DNA of 48,509 nucleotides, from positions 1 to 48,509 of the forward strand of contig NZ_JAELUI010000025.1 of the NCBI RefSeq assembly GCF_016429285.1, in the 5' to 3' direction. Below are positions 8,161-18,316 of this stretch, in pieces (positions within the stretch are counted from its first letter, which is position 1; every line of letters starts with the position of its first letter). Below the pieces are notes generated by a model, which worked only from the letters and a program-made list of their open reading frames with translations, did not search any database and had not been told where the DNA came from. Position numbers and translations under genes: made by a program. This DNA comes from Ralstonia sp. ASV6. GTDB taxonomy: Bacteria > Pseudomonadota > Gammaproteobacteria > Burkholderiales > Burkholderiaceae.

Positions 8161-10293
8161 ATGGAAGCAGGGCACGTCAACCGCACCTGGCGCGTGGGTT
8201 TGGCCGCTACGGCCATCGCATTGGCAACCGCCACGTTGGTTGCCGGTTGTGGTGGCGGGTCGGACAGCGGTGGCAGTGGCAGCACGGGCGGCACCGCGAC
8301 GCCGGCGTCGGCCAGCCTGACCGGTACGGCTGCAACCGGCAGTGCGTTGGCGAATGCCAACGTTGCCGTGACTGACAGCACGGGTAATTCGCCGTGCGTG
8401 GAAACCAGCATCACGACCACGGCCTTGGGGACTTACACCTGCACGCTGAAATCTGGCGAGACGGCACCGTTCTTCGTGGTCGTGACCGATCCGACCGGCA
8501 ATACCGCGCCGCTGGCCAGCGTGACGACAACCACGCCACCGGCTGGCACGCCGCTTACGCTCAACGCCACCCCGCTGACCACCGCGATCCTGGCGCAGCT
8601 TTCACCGGATGGGAACCCGCTGACGCTGGTCAACGCAAAGACGGTGAATGCAAGCGCGCTCAAGGCAGTCACCGCCAATGTGGTGGCGCAATTGGCGTCG
8701 GTGCTGAGTGCCATCGGTGCGCCGACCAACTATGACCCGTTTGCCACCAGCATTACCGCTGCGACGTCATCCGGCGTTGGCAATACGGCTGACCAAATTC
8801 TGGATGTGGTAACGGTATCGAAGAATCCGGCCACAGGCCAACTGCAGCTGGCTACGGTCGACGGTACGCCCGTACCGCTGGCCACCGCCACCGGCGGTGG
8901 GTCGGCGCTGCCTGCGCCGGCCAAAAACGTTTCCAGCCTGCCGCAGGGCGCGCAGGCGTTGGCGAATGCGTTGACCGCTTGCTTCGCGTTGCCGACCTCG
9001 CAGCGCGTGCTGGGTACGGACTTCACGCTGCCCGCTACGCAAGGTGGCCCAAAGGTGACGTCGCTGGCGCCTGCCTGCCAGAACATTGCATCGGACACGA
9101 GCAATGCCGGCGGCATCGCCTTCCTGCACAACGGCTACGCCTTCGGGCAATGGCTCTTTGGCACGCTGACCAGCGACGCTATGACCGGTGCCAAGTTCAG
9201 CGTGCCGGAAGTCATGGCGTTCTATCCGGCTGGCTCCCCGTCGTCGCCCACGTACGATCAGGCCGTGCTGAACATCAAGTACCTAGACATCAACGGCAAC
9301 CCGGGCAACATCATCGTGCTGGCGCGCTACATCGCCTCTGGCGCGTCGAGCGCGCACCCGTCCAACTGGTGGGTCGTCGGCAATCAACAGCCGGTGGAGG
9401 TGATCGACCGACTGCAGGTTCGCCGGGTCGAGCAGGTCAATCCGAGCTTCGCCGGCACGAGCGCCAACAGCAACAGCTATAGCCACTTCCAGACCGGCAT
9501 CCAGTTCTGGATCAACGCCAAGGGCCCGGGCAGTGTCAACAGCAACGGCAACCTGAATTTTGCGCGCGTGACCGGGCCGGGCCTGCCGACCAGTGGCCTC
9601 GTCTATATCGCGCCCACCGGCGACAGCAACGAGCCGACTCAGCAATACATGGATGTGAGCAACAAGTTTGGTGTGGTCCCGGCTACCACCCGTTGCAGCA
9701 ACGGCGGCACGGCCACATACAACTGCCCCAACTTTTGGTTCGCCCGCACGGTCGGCCTGACGGGGAGTGATGCGACCACGTTGGCTGCCCCGCGCAGCGA
9801 TTTCAGCAATCCGGTATGGGCGCAGGCGTCGGATACCCTGGATTCGACTCCGGTTACGAAGGGTGCGCGATACAAGGTTGAGTTGTTCTATGGTTCGCAG
9901 ACCACGCCTGACCGCGTCTACTACAAGACGCTGCTGACGGATCTGGTGCAGGCAACGCAGGCAGTGAACCTGCCGTGGAATACGGCGGGCAACCAGACGC
10001 AGGCGGATCTGAACCCGTCCAACAGTGCTACCAACGGCGTGCTGTCCTCGCTGACGGTGGATTGGGCGCAGAACCCATCGGCCCAGCAGATCGGCAGTGC
10101 CGCCGTCACGGTGGACTTGAAGGGCACCTATGGCACGTCAACCAATGTGGCCAGGGGTGCGACTTCGGTGGTGATTGGCCTGCCGAACTCACAGCAGGTG
10201 CCGGCGCTGACGACTTCCGGCACGCGTTCGATCCTGTTCAACTATCGCATGCTGGACAACAGCCTCAAGAGCGCGGTGTACACGTACAACTGA
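8161..10293 (+). CDS. Large secreted lipoprotein of unknown function
   Basis: A protein of 710 residues with a lipoprotein signal (lipobox LVAGC, Cys30), then a Gly/Ser linker (GGGSDSGGSGSTGG). An N-terminal Ig-like or carboxypeptidase-regulatory-like segment (SASLTGTAATGSALANANVAV, split here for length) resembles the SdrD-B/DUF4198 type. The rest is rich in Thr, Ser, Asn and Gly, as in outer-membrane or surface proteins, and has few recognisable motifs. No catalytic signature is evident. The start is fixed by AGGGGG (8151-8156) before ATG 8161; the open frame extends further upstream, through the terminator at 7901, and is not used. It stands alone and ends in a strong terminator. Confidence 0.75.
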   Translation: MEAGHVNRTWRVGLAATAIALATATLVAGCGGGSDSGGSGSTGGTATPASASLTGTAATGSALANANVAVTDSTGNSPCVETSITTTALGTYTCTLKSGETAPFFVVVTDPTGNTAPLASVTTTTPPAGTPLTLNATPLTTAILAQLSPDGNPLTLVNAKTVNASALKAVTANVVAQLASVLSAIGAPTNYDPFATSITAATSSGVGNTADQILDVVTVSKNPATGQLQLATVDGTPVPLATATGGGSALPAPAKNVSSLPQGAQALANALTACFALPTSQRVLGTDFTLPATQGGPKVTSLAPACQNIASDTSNAGGIAFLHNGYAFGQWLFGTLTSDAMTGAKFSVPEVMAFYPAGSPSSPTYDQAVLNIKYLDINGNPGNIIVLARYIASGASSAHPSNWWVVGNQQPVEVIDRLQVRRVEQVNPSFAGTSANSNSYSHFQTGIQFWINAKGPGSVNSNGNLNFARVTGPGLPTSGLVYIAPTGDSNEPTQQYMDVSNKFGVVPATTRCSNGGTATYNCPNFWFARTVGLTGSDATTLAAPRSDFSNPVWAQASDTLDSTPVTKGARYKVELFYGSQTTPDRVYYKTLLTDLVQATQAVNLPWNTAGNQTQADLNPSNSATNGVLSSLTVDWAQNPSAQQIGSAAVTVDLKGTYGTSTNVARGATSVVIGLPNSQQVPALTTSGTRSILFNYRMLDNSLKSAVYTYN

Positions 10294-10321
10294 GCTTAAG
10301 TGTGAAATACGTTCCGACCCA

Positions 10322-10357
10322 GGTTCCAGCACGCTACCGATAGCGCGTGCAGGAACC
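10322..10357. repeat. Nested inverted repeat after the lipoprotein gene
   Basis: GGTTCC (10322-10327) pairs with GGAACC (10352-10357). Inside, GCACGCTA (10329-10336) pairs with TAGCG plus TGC (10341-10350) with a 2-nt bulge, closing a CCGA loop. There is no T tract, so it is not a standard terminator; it may protect the mRNA 3' end. Confidence 0.55.
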
Positions 10358-10372
10358 CGGAAGGAATCACGG

Positions 10373-10402
10373 ATGGGCGCGCCACACGGCGCGCCCATTT
10401 TT
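10373..10402 (+). terminator. Terminator of the lipoprotein gene
   Basis: A perfect 11-bp stem, ATGGGCGCGCC (10373-10383) with GGCGCGCCCAT (10388-10398), an ACAC loop and a following T tract. Confidence 0.9.
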
Positions 10403-10707
10403 CTTTGTAATCCCCGCCCAGACCGGACCAGCGTTGTCTTGGTTCGCTGACGAAACGCGGTCCAGAGTGGATTGCGGTAGGCGCTACAAGCTGTCGATAG
10501 ACGGCTCAAGTACTGCGTCTGCGGCAGGCGCTTTGGCTAAAAGTCTGTGTGGGAGTCTGTGCGACCGAGCAGCTGCGGGAGCCTCGCTGCTGGAGTTGTT
10601 TGTGCCGAGCGCGGGGCTTATCGGCAGCGCTTTGATGCGTCGGTCAGTGCTAAATCGTGCGAGCACTTCTATCGGCTGTTTCGTGCCTGCATGGCGCAGC
10701 AAGAGCC
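10403..10707. other. Gene-free stretch
   Basis: About 305 bp between a plus-strand and a minus-strand terminator. A 132-codon open frame crosses it (10347-10745) but runs through both terminators, has no ribosome binding site and shows no protein-like pattern. I see no gene or RNA here. Confidence 0.6.
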
Positions 10708-10711
10708 AAGC

Positions 10712-10743
10712 AAAAAGCCCAGTCGATGAAGACTGGGCTTTTT
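10712..10743 (-). terminator. Terminator of tRNA-Thr
   Basis: AAGCCCAGTC (10715-10724), a 6-nt loop, GACTGGGCTT (10731-10740), and A and T tracts on either side. It lies directly downstream of the tRNA on the minus strand and is identical to the hairpin after the LysM gene. Confidence 0.85.
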
Positions 10744-10749
10744 GAATTC

Positions 10750-10825
10750 TGGTGCCGCTGACCGGAATCGAACTGGTGACCTTCGCATTACGAATGCGCT
10801 GCTCTACCGACTGAGCTACAGCGGC
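10750..10825 (-). tRNA. tRNA-Thr (anticodon CGT)
   Basis: A 76-nt minus-strand cloverleaf. The acceptor arm is GCCGCTG/CAGCGGC, the anticodon loop TTCGTAA gives anticodon CGT (codon ACG), the T loop is GTTCGATTC, and CCA is encoded at 10750-10752. Confidence 0.95.
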
Positions 10826-10838
10826 GTCGGAAACAGCG

Positions 10839-10868
10839 ATTCTAACAGAACTTTTTGTCGCCCTGCAA
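10839..10868 (-). promoter_or_regulatory. Candidate promoter of tRNA-Thr
   Basis: On the minus strand, TTGCAG (10868-10863), an 18-bp spacer and TAGAAT (10844-10839) lie 13 bp before the tRNA 5' end. Confidence 0.5.
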
Positions 10869-10901
10869 GCGTCGCTGTAATGACGGCCTCAAGTGGCGTT
10901 G

Positions 10902-11918
10902 TTACGCCGTTTTTTCGGCCTCGAGGTGGTATTGCGTGACGCGGTCCACCTCGTTCTTCGAGCCCAGGACCACCGCCACGCGCTGGTGCAGCTTTTCGGG
11001 CTGGATGTCCAGAATGCGCTGCTGGCCATTGGTGGCGGCACCGCCAGCCTGCTCCACCAGGAATGCCATCGGGTTGGCCTCGTACATCAGGCGCAGCTTG
11101 CCGGCTTTGCCTGGTTCACGCTTGTCCCAGGGGTACATGAAGATGCCGCCGCGCGTGAGGATGCGATGCACATCGGCCACCATCGAGGCGATCCAGCGCA
11201 TGTTGAAATCCTTGCCGCGCGGGCCTTCGGTGCCGGCCAGGCATTCGTCGATATAGCGGCGCACGGGCGGGGCCCAGTGGCGCATGTTCGACATGTTGAT
11301 GGCGAATTCCTTCGTGTCGGCAGGAATCTTCACGTCACGGCTGGTCAGCACGAAGCTGCCGATTTCGCGGTCGAGCGTGAACATGTGCACGCCGTTGCCG
11401 ACGGTCAGCACCAGCGTGGTCTGCGGGCCGTACACGGCATAGCCGGCGGCGACTTGCTTGGCACCGGGTTGCATGAAGTCGGCTTCGGTCACGGCCTCGC
11501 CGGCCTTGGGCATGTGCAGCACCGAGAAGATCGTGCCAATCGACACGTTCACGTCGATGTTGGACGAGCCATCGAGCGGATCAAACAGCAACAGGTATTC
11601 GCCCTTCGGATAACGATGGGGAATCTCGTAGAACGACTCCATCTCTTCCGAGGCCATGGCGGCCAGGTTGCCGCCGTATTCGTTGGCTTCGAGCAGGACT
11701 TCGTTGGCGATCACGTCCAGCTTCTGCTGGGTTTCGCCTTGCACGTTGCCGGTGCCGGCCGAGCCGAGCACACCAGCAAGGGCGCCCTTGTTGACGCTGT
11801 GCGAGATCGCCTTGCAGGCGCGTGCCACGACTTCGAGCAGCAGACGCAACTCGGCGGGGATGGTGTTGTGCTCGCGCTGCTCTTCGATCAGGTAGCGGGT
11901 GAGGTTGATGCGCTTCAT
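10902..11918 (-). CDS. fbp: Fructose-1,6-bisphosphatase class 1
   Basis: A protein of 338 residues, the usual FBPase-I length. It removes the 1-phosphate from fructose 1,6-bisphosphate in gluconeogenesis (Mg-dependent, cytoplasmic). The metal/phosphate signature [11 protein letters not shown] is present, together with the N-terminal [14 protein letters not shown] and the late [22 protein letters not shown] 11918 is preceded by AGGAGA at good spacing; an in-frame ATG at 11963 would add 15 residues that are not expected in the family. It lies 41 bp downstream of pepN on the same strand. Confidence 0.96.
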   Translation of the reverse strand: MKRINLTRYLIEEQREHNTIPAELRLLLEVVARACKAISHSVNKGALAGVLGSAGTGNVQGETQQKLDVIANEVLLEANEYGGNLAAMASEEMESFYEIPHRYPKGEYLLLFDPLDGSSNIDVNVSIGTIFSVLHMPKAGEAVTEADFMQPGAKQVAAGYAVYGPQTTLVLTVGNGVHMFTLDREIGSFVLTSRDVKIPADTKEFAINMSNMRHWAPPVRRYIDECLAGTEGPRGKDFNMRWIASMVADVHRILTRGGIFMYPWDKREPGKAGKLRLMYEANPMAFLVEQAGGAATNGQQRILDIQPEKLHQRVAVVLGSKNEVDRVTQYHLEAEKTA

Positions 11919-11959
11919 GGGTTCTCCTGAGACGGGCGCGATTTTACCTGACGCAATGT

Positions 11960-14662
11960 TCACGCCAGTGCCTTGCCGACGATCTCGCGCACGTCACGCG
12001 ACAGGCTCGGGTGCGAGGCCACGCGCTTAAGCGCAGCCTGCATGGCGTCGCGCAGCGTGGGCACATACTTGCGCCAGCGGTCCAGCGAACGTGCCAGGCG
12101 GGCGGACACCTGCGGGTTGATGGCATCGAGCGCCAGCACCTGCTCGGCCCAAAAGGCATAGCCTGAACCGTCGGCCGCGTGAAACTGTGCCGGGTTGCCC
12201 GAGCAGAAGCTGAAGATCAGCGAGCGTGCTCGATTCGGATTACGCAGCGTGAAGGCCGGATGTGCCATCAGCGCGCGCACGGTCTCCAACGTTGGCTTGC
12301 CGACAGCGCCGGGTTGCATGGCCTGCAGCGAGAACCACTTGTCGATCACGAGCGCGTCGTCGGCAAAGCGCGTGTAGAAGTCCGCCAGCGCAGCTTCGCG
12401 ACCCGGCGCGTAGCTTGTGACCAGGGCGGACAGCGCGCCCATGCGGTCGGTCATGTTGGTGGCGCGGGCGTATTGCTGTTCGGCCAGGGCCAACGCTTCG
12501 GGGGCTTCGGTTTCCACCAGGTAACCCAGGGCGATGTTCTTCAGCGCGCGCTTGCCGGCGGACACGGCATCGGACGAGTAGGCGCCTTCGGTCTGGTTGT
12601 CTTGGTAGGCGCGCAGCAGTTCGGCGTTGAGCTTTTCCGCCAGCGTGCGGCGCAGCGTGCGGCGTGCGGTGTGAATGGCGGCCGGGTCGGCCACGTCCAT
12701 GCGCTCGGCTAGGTAGCTTTCGGCGGGCAGGATGAGCATCTGCTCGCGGAAGGCAGGGTCGAGCGAGGCATCGGCCACTACGGCGCGCAGTGCTTCCACC
12801 AGTGCGGGGTCGACCACAGGGGTGCGGCCGTGCTGGATGTCCGTCACCATGCGCAGTAGTGTATCGGTGGCCAGCCGCTGGCCGGCTTCCCAGCGGTTGA
12901 ACGGGTCGGAATCGTGCGCGAGCTGGAAGGTGAGCTGCTCGGTGATGTAGTCGTATTCGACGATCACCGGCGCTGAGAAATTACGCAGCAGCGAGGGCAG
13001 CGGCGCCTCGGTCACGTCTTCGAAGACGAAGGTTTGCTTGGTCTCGGTAAAGTCGAGCACGCGCGTGGTGACGGACGAAGGCGACGCGGTTTCGCCACGC
13101 AAGCGCAGCGGCAGATCACGGCCCTGGCTGTCGATCAGGCCGACAGCAAACGGAATGTGGAACGGCTGCTTCTGGATGCCGCTGTTGATCTCGATACCGA
13201 CCGGCTCGCAGCGTTGGCGCAGCGTGAGCGTGTAGGTGTGCGTGGCGGCATCATGGTGGCCCTCCACGGCAACCACCGGCGTGCCGGCCTGGCTGTACCA
13301 GCGGCCAAACTGTGTGAGGTCGCGGCCATTGGCATCGGCCATGGCGGCGCGGAAATCATCGCACGTGACGGCGTGGCCGTCGTGGCGCTGGAAGTACAGG
13401 TCCATCCCTTTGCGGAAGCCGTCGCGGCCGAGCAGGGTCTGGTACATGCGCACAACCTCGGCGCCTTTTTCGTACACCGTGACGGTGTAGAAGTTGTTGA
13501 TCTCTTCGTAGCTGTCAGGGCGCACCGGGTGGGCCATTGGGCCCGCGTCTTCTGGGAATTGTGCCTGGCGCAGCAGGCGCACGTCTTCAATGCGCTTGAC
13601 GGCGCGGGCGCTTGCGGCGGCGGCTTCGTTGCCAGCAAGTGCTGCCATGTCCGCCGAGAACTCCTGATCGCGGAACACCGTCAGGCCTTCCTTCAGGCTC
13701 AACTGGAACCAGTCGCGGCAGGTGACACGGTTGCCCGTCCAGTTGTGGAAGTACTCGTGGCCGACCACCGATTCGATGTTGGCGAAGTCCACGTCGGTGG
13801 CGGTCTCCGCATTGGCCAGAACGTACTTCGTGTTGAAGATGTTCAGGCCCTTGTTCTCCATCGCGCCCATGTTGAAGTCGCCCACGGCGACGATCATGAA
13901 ACGGTCCAGATCCAGTTCCAGGCCGAAGCGGCGCTCATCCCAATGGATCGAGTGGATGAGCGAATCCATCGCATGACGCGTCTTGCCCAGGTCTTGCGCT
14001 TCCACCCACACCTGCAGCAGCTTTTCCTTGCCCGAGGCGGACTGGATGCGTTCTTCAATGCATTCGAGCTTGCCTGCCACCAGCGCGAACAGGTACGACG
14101 GCTTCTTGAACGGGTCGTGCCACACGGCTTCGTGGCGGCCGTCCGGCAGATCGCTCTCGGAGACGAGGTTGCCGTTGGACAGCAGCACCGGGTAGTCGGC
14201 TTTCAATGCACGCAACGTGACGGTGTAGACCGTCATCACATCCGGCCGGTCGAGGAAGTAGGTGATCTTGCGGAAGCCCTCGGCCTCGCACTGCGTGAAG
14301 AAGTTGCCGTTGGAGACGTACAGCCCCATGAGCGATGAATTGGCAGCCGGGTTGCAGTAGGTGGTGAGCTCCAGCGTGAAGCTGGCACCGACCTCCGCTG
14401 GTACGGCATCGATGGTGAGCGTGTCGCCGTTGGCTTGCAGGCCGGGCAGCGCCTGGCCGTCGACGGTTGCGCCCGCCAGTTCCAGCCCTTCGCCCATCAG
14501 CACGAGCGGCTTGCCGGCGGCCGTGCGCGTCATGCGCAGGCGGTTGACGACGCGGGTACGCTCGGGCACCAGGTCGATTTCCAGGGCCACTTCATCAATG
14601 CGGAACGCGGGGGCGGCGTAATCCTTGCGGTAAATCGTCACGGCAGTATCGGTGCGCAACAT
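11960..14662 (-). CDS. pepN: Aminopeptidase N (M1 family)
   Basis: A protein of 900 residues; the E. coli enzyme has 870. It is a zinc metallopeptidase that removes N-terminal residues from peptides in the cytoplasm. Visible features are GAMEN (266-270) for substrate N-terminus recognition, the zinc motif HEYFH (302-306), the third ligand Glu325 in SLKEGLTVF, and a long C-terminal helical domain. ATG 14662 is chosen because AGGA lies about 9 bases upstream. An ATG at 14671 is too close to that site, and the open frame back to 15274 overlaps the opposite DUF4136 gene. Confidence 0.95.
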   Translation of the reverse strand: MLRTDTAVTIYRKDYAAPAFRIDEVALEIDLVPERTRVVNRLRMTRTAAGKPLVLMGEGLELAGATVDGQALPGLQANGDTLTIDAVPAEVGASFTLELTTYCNPAANSSLMGLYVSNGNFFTQCEAEGFRKITYFLDRPDVMTVYTVTLRALKADYPVLLSNGNLVSESDLPDGRHEAVWHDPFKKPSYLFALVAGKLECIEERIQSASGKEKLLQVWVEAQDLGKTRHAMDSLIHSIHWDERRFGLELDLDRFMIVAVGDFNMGAMENKGLNIFNTKYVLANAETATDVDFANIESVVGHEYFHNWTGNRVTCRDWFQLSLKEGLTVFRDQEFSADMAALAGNEAAAASARAVKRIEDVRLLRQAQFPEDAGPMAHPVRPDSYEEINNFYTVTVYEKGAEVVRMYQTLLGRDGFRKGMDLYFQRHDGHAVTCDDFRAAMADANGRDLTQFGRWYSQAGTPVVAVEGHHDAATHTYTLTLRQRCEPVGIEINSGIQKQPFHIPFAVGLIDSQGRDLPLRLRGETASPSSVTTRVLDFTETKQTFVFEDVTEAPLPSLLRNFSAPVIVEYDYITEQLTFQLAHDSDPFNRWEAGQRLATDTLLRMVTDIQHGRTPVVDPALVEALRAVVADASLDPAFREQMLILPAESYLAERMDVADPAAIHTARRTLRRTLAEKLNAELLRAYQDNQTEGAYSSDAVSAGKRALKNIALGYLVETEAPEALALAEQQYARATNMTDRMGALSALVTSYAPGREAALADFYTRFADDALVIDKWFSLQAMQPGAVGKPTLETVRALMAHPAFTLRNPNRARSLIFSFCSGNPAQFHAADGSGYAFWAEQVLALDAINPQVSARLARSLDRWRKYVPTLRDAMQAALKRVASHPSLSRDVREIVGKALA

Positions 14663-14815
14663 CGGTAACATCCTCGTAGCGGAACGCAAAAGACCATTGT
14701 ACTCAGGCGCTTGGCGGGAATCTTCAGCGCAAAGCGTGACTCTGAGGAAAAGGCCGGGCGCAACGCTTTGCGGGCGCGTCGGAACCTGTCTGATTGAAGA
14801 GTAGGGGGATTTTCT

Positions 14816-15469
14816 ATGTGGAATTGGGCCAAGAGGATCAAACCATCCGGCATCTGGCCGATAGCCGGCGCGCTGATGGCAGCCAGCCTGCTGGCGGGTT
14901 GCGCGAGCACCGTCACCAGCCAGGTCACCGCGTTCAAGCAGCCCGGCTGGGAAGACGCGCCGCCGCGCACGTATGCGTTTGAGCACACTGCAGCGCAGCA
15001 AAATGATCTGGAGCACCAGACCTACGAGGCTTGGACATCCGATCAACTGGCCGCTCGCGGCTTTACCAGTGCGCCGCGTGCCAGTGCACGCTATCTTGTC
15101 CGTCTGAATTACTCGACCGCCACGCGCCTTGTGCAGGTGCGCCAGCCGGTCTACCCGGATCCGTACTGGGGCCCTGGCCCATGGGGGCCGTGGCGTGGTC
15201 CGTGGGGACCCTGGGGCCCGTGGGGTCCGCAGTATGTCGACACCAACGTGCAGGTGCCGTTCTATGCCTATCACGTTGACATTGAAGAGGCTGCATCGGG
15301 CAAACGCGTCTACCAGGTAACGGCGCAGACCCAGGGTGGGGACGGTTCCCTGACCGCAGTGATGCCCTACCTGATTCGCAGCGCCTTTGCCAATTTCCCG
15401 GCGCCGAACGCGCAGCCCATCGTCGTGGAGCTGCCCGTTGATCCATCAGTGAAACCGGCGGCTAAGTAG
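14816..15469 (+). CDS. DUF4136-type lipoprotein
   Basis: A protein of 217 residues with lipobox LLAGC (Cys29) and a conserved-looking body (VTSQVTAFKQPG, RTYAFEHT, ARYLVRLNYS) matching the DUF4136 pattern of small outer-membrane lipoproteins. A Gly/Pro/Trp repeat (four tandem forms of GPWG, about residues 118-140) sits in the middle and could be a flexible or adhesive loop. AGGGGG precedes the ATG. It is divergent from pepN, with 153 bp between the starts. Function unknown. Confidence 0.8.
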   Translation: MWNWAKRIKPSGIWPIAGALMAASLLAGCASTVTSQVTAFKQPGWEDAPPRTYAFEHTAAQQNDLEHQTYEAWTSDQLAARGFTSAPRASARYLVRLNYSTATRLVQVRQPVYPDPYWGPGPWGPWRGPWGPWGPWGPQYVDTNVQVPFYAYHVDIEEAASGKRVYQVTAQTQGGDGSLTAVMPYLIRSAFANFPAPNAQPIVVELPVDPSVKPAAK

Positions 15470-15775
15470 TGCGCCCGAGTGGGTTTTGGCAGGCGGTCTA
15501 CGTTAGAATGTATGACCTAATTTGCGGGCCGCCAGCCGTACCCTCGCTTGAGCGTTGTCACTCCATCCCATCTCGCGCCGACCGCCACCCCTGGCCGGCG
15601 CAGCCTGCGCGCCGTCGCCACCCTCCTGACGGTGTACCGCAACGCCTGCGGCCTTGCTCCCGGTTTCTCTCTGTCCCCACTGTTTTTTGCCACATCGTCT
15701 CGGGGAGTTTCTGCCTGAGCGCACGTGCGTCTCATCTGCGGAACTCCTCATCAGGCTCCATCAGGATTCATCGAT
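15470..15775 (+). promoter_or_regulatory. Long upstream region of maeB
   Basis: 306 bp separate the DUF4136 stop from the maeB start. A TAGAAT at 15504-15509 could be a -10 element, but its -35 is weak. It would give a leader of about 260 nt that is rich in pyrimidines. I see no recognised riboswitch and no coding region here. Confidence 0.35.
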
Positions 15776-18097
15776 ATGAACGACAAGCTTCACGACGCCT
15801 CGCCCGATTCCCAAGACCAGGGCGCCGAGGCCGAATTGCGCCGCGCCGCGTTTGAATACCACCGCGCCCCGACGCGCGGCAAGATTGAAGTGCGCCCGAC
15901 CAAGGCGCTGATCAACCAGCGCGATCTGTCGCTGGCGTACTCGCCGGGCGTGGCGTATCCGTGTCTGGCGATCGAGCAAGATCCGGCGCTAGCGGCTGAG
16001 TACACCTCGCGCGGCAACCTCGTTGGCGTAATCACCAACGGCACCGCCGTGCTGGGCCTGGGCGATATCGGCCCGCTGGCCAGCAAGCCGGTGATGGAAG
16101 GCAAGGGCTGCCTGTTCAAGAAGTTTGCCGGCATCGACGTGTTCGACATCGAACTGGCCGAGCGCGATCCGGACAAGCTGGTCGACATCATCGCCTCGCT
16201 GGAGCCGACACTGGGCGGTATCAACCTCGAAGACATCAAGGCGCCGGAGTGCTTCTACATCGAGCAGAAGCTGCGTGACCGCCTGAACATTCCCGTCTTC
16301 CACGACGACCAGCACGGTACGGCGATCATCTCGTCGGCGGCACTGCTCAACGGCCTGAAGGTTGTTGGCAAGGACATCGCCAAGGTGAAGGTGGCGGTGT
16401 CGGGCGCGGGCGCCGCGGCGATTGCCTGCCTGGATGTGATGGTGGGCCTGGGCGTCAAGCGCGAGAACATCTACGTGGTCGACTCGAAGGGCGTGATCTA
16501 CGTCGGCCGTGACGCCAAGATGGAAGCGAACAAGGCGCGCTATGCGCAAGACACGTCGGCCCGTACGTTGGCCGACATCATGCGCGATGCCGATGTGTTC
16601 CTCGGCTGCTCGGCGGCCGGCGTGGTGACGGCCGACATGGTCAAGACCATGGCGCCGAAGCCGATCATCCTGGCGCTGGCCAACCCCGAGCCGGAAATCC
16701 GCCCGGAAGTGGCCAAGGCCGCGCGCCCGGACTGCATCATCGCCACGGGCCGTTCGGACTACCCGAACCAGGTCAACAACGTGCTGTGTTTCCCGTACAT
16801 CTTCCGCGGCGCGCTCGATTGCGGCGCTACCAAGATCACGGAAGCGATGAAGCTGGCGTGCGTGAAGGCCATTGCTGAACTGGCAGAGGCGGAAACGAAC
16901 GACGCTGTGGCTCAGGCGTACGCCGGTCAGGACCTGAACTTTGGTCCGGACTACATCATTCCGAAGCCGTTCGATTCGCGCTTGATCGAGAAGATCGCAC
17001 CGGCAGTTGCCAAGGCCGCAGAAGAGTCCGGCGTGGCCACGCGCCCGATCAAGGATCTGGACGCCTATCGCGCCCAACTGAGCGACTTCGTGTACCACAC
17101 CGGTCTGACCATGCGCCCGGTGTTCTCGGCCGCCAAGGCCAATCCGAAACGCGTTGTCTACACCGAAGGCGAAGAAGAACGCGTGCTGCGCGCCGTGCAG
17201 ACGGTGGTGGACGAAGGCCTGGCCAAGCCGATCCTGATCGGCCGCCCGCACGTAATCGAAATGCGCATCCAGAAGGCCGGTCTGCGCCTGAAGGCCGGTG
17301 TGCATTTCGAGCTGGTGAACCCGGAAGATGACGCGCGCTACCACCAGTACCACACCGCGTATCACGAACTGATGGGGCGCAACGGTGTGACGCCGGACAT
17401 GGCCAAGTCGGCGCTGCGCCGCTCGAACACGCTGATCGGCGCGCTGCTGGTGCGCCTGGGCGATGCCGACGCGATGCTGTGCGGCACGGTCGGCCGCTTC
17501 GATGCGCACCTGGAGCACGTGCGTGACGTGATCGGCCTGGCCCCGAATGCCAAGGTGTTCGCCGCCATGAACGGCCTGATGCTGGAGAAGCACACGCTGT
17601 TCATCACGGATACGTTCGTCAACGAGAACCCGACCGCTGAAGAGCTGGCCGACATCACCAAGCTGGCGGCAGAGGAAGTGCGCCGCTTCGGCCAGGAGCC
17701 GAAGGTGGCGATGTTGTCACACTCGATGTTCGGCTCGTCGAAGAGCGCGTCGGCGCGCAAGGTGCGTGCGGCGTATGACCTGCTGAAGGCGGAGGTGCCC
17801 GAGCTGCAAGTGGAAGGCGAGATCCAGGGCGACGCTGCGTTGTCGGAAGACATCCGCCACCACTTCCTGCCCAAGAGCGCGTTTGCCGGCAGCGCCAACC
17901 TGCTGGTGATGCCGACGCTGGACGCGGCCAACATCACGTTCAACGTGCTCAAGATGACGGGCGGGCAGGGCGTGACGGTGGGCCCGATCCTGCTGGGCGC
18001 AGCCAAGCCGGTGCACATCCTGAACCCGTCGGCCACATCGCGCCGTATCGTCAACATGACGGCATTGGCGGTGGCAGACGTGTCGGCGGCACGTTGA
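15776..18097 (+). CDS. maeB: NADP-dependent malic enzyme, malic enzyme-phosphotransacetylase fusion
   Basis: A protein of 773 residues. It oxidatively decarboxylates malate to pyruvate, giving NADPH, at the link between the TCA cycle and gluconeogenesis. The N-terminal two thirds is the malic enzyme part ([42 protein letters not shown], and the Rossmann segment [12 protein letters not shown]). The C-terminal third (from about residue 440) is a phosphotransacetylase-like domain ([22 protein letters not shown]-like end), which in MaeB proteins is usually regulatory and binds acetyl-CoA. The length is that of MaeB (about 760), not of the short malic enzymes. Two hairpins follow, the second with a short T tract. 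Confidence 0.95.
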   Translation: MNDKLHDASPDSQDQGAEAELRRAAFEYHRAPTRGKIEVRPTKALINQRDLSLAYSPGVAYPCLAIEQDPALAAEYTSRGNLVGVITNGTAVLGLGDIGPLASKPVMEGKGCLFKKFAGIDVFDIELAERDPDKLVDIIASLEPTLGGINLEDIKAPECFYIEQKLRDRLNIPVFHDDQHGTAIISSAALLNGLKVVGKDIAKVKVAVSGAGAAAIACLDVMVGLGVKRENIYVVDSKGVIYVGRDAKMEANKARYAQDTSARTLADIMRDADVFLGCSAAGVVTADMVKTMAPKPIILALANPEPEIRPEVAKAARPDCIIATGRSDYPNQVNNVLCFPYIFRGALDCGATKITEAMKLACVKAIAELAEAETNDAVAQAYAGQDLNFGPDYIIPKPFDSRLIEKIAPAVAKAAEESGVATRPIKDLDAYRAQLSDFVYHTGLTMRPVFSAAKANPKRVVYTEGEEERVLRAVQTVVDEGLAKPILIGRPHVIEMRIQKAGLRLKAGVHFELVNPEDDARYHQYHTAYHELMGRNGVTPDMAKSALRRSNTLIGALLVRLGDADAMLCGTVGRFDAHLEHVRDVIGLAPNAKVFAAMNGLMLEKHTLFITDTFVNENPTAEELADITKLAAEEVRRFGQEPKVAMLSHSMFGSSKSASARKVRAAYDLLKAEVPELQVEGEIQGDAALSEDIRHHFLPKSAFAGSANLLVMPTLDAANITFNVLKMTGGQGVTVGPILLGAAKPVHILNPSATSRRIVNMTALAVADVSAAR

Positions 18098-18116
18098 TCG
18101 GTTGATCACCAAACCA

Positions 18117-18139
18117 GGGCCGCCAGCATGTGGCGGCCC
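18117..18139. repeat. Inverted repeat after maeB
   Basis: GGGCCGCCA (18117-18125) and TGGCGGCCC (18131-18139) form a 9-bp stem with a 5-nt loop and no T tract. It may stabilise the maeB mRNA end ahead of the terminator at 18156. Confidence 0.5.
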
Positions 18140-18155
18140 GAATGAAGCATGAGAA

Positions 18156-18187
18156 ACGGCGCCTGAAGCGATTCAGGCGCCGTCTTT
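18156..18187 (+). terminator. Terminator of maeB
   Basis: A perfect 12-bp stem, ACGGCGCCTGAA (18156-18167) with TTCAGGCGCCGT (18172-18183), a GCGA tetraloop and then CTTT. The T tract is short. Confidence 0.7.
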
Positions 18188-18229
18188 CATGGTGGGTTCG
18201 GGATCAGGGTGATCAGGGTCTGCAGGCGT

Positions 18230-18263
18230 AAAAAAACGGCGCCCGAGCCCCGGAACGCCGTTT
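18230..18263 (-). terminator. Terminator of the porin gene
   Basis: On the minus strand, AAACGGCG (18263-18256) and CGCCGTTT (18241-18234) are followed by TTTT. A further stem, CCGCCCGCG/CGCGGGCGG (18271-18297), lies between the porin stop and this terminator. Confidence 0.8.
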
Positions 18264-18316
18264 GAAGGATCCGCCCGCGCTGTCGATACGCGGGCGGTGA
18301 CAAGGAAAGCAATCGC

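Noticed and set aside
10347..10745. 132-codon frame after the lipoprotein gene
   Set aside because: It crosses terminators on both strands, lacks a ribosome binding site and has no protein-like pattern.
13034..14338. 434-codon frame opposite pepN
   Set aside because: Antisense to the M1 peptidase motifs; composition typical of a shadow frame in GC-rich DNA.
15989..17593. 534-codon frame opposite maeB
   Set aside because: Antisense to conserved malic enzyme sequence; His/Arg-rich and without domains.
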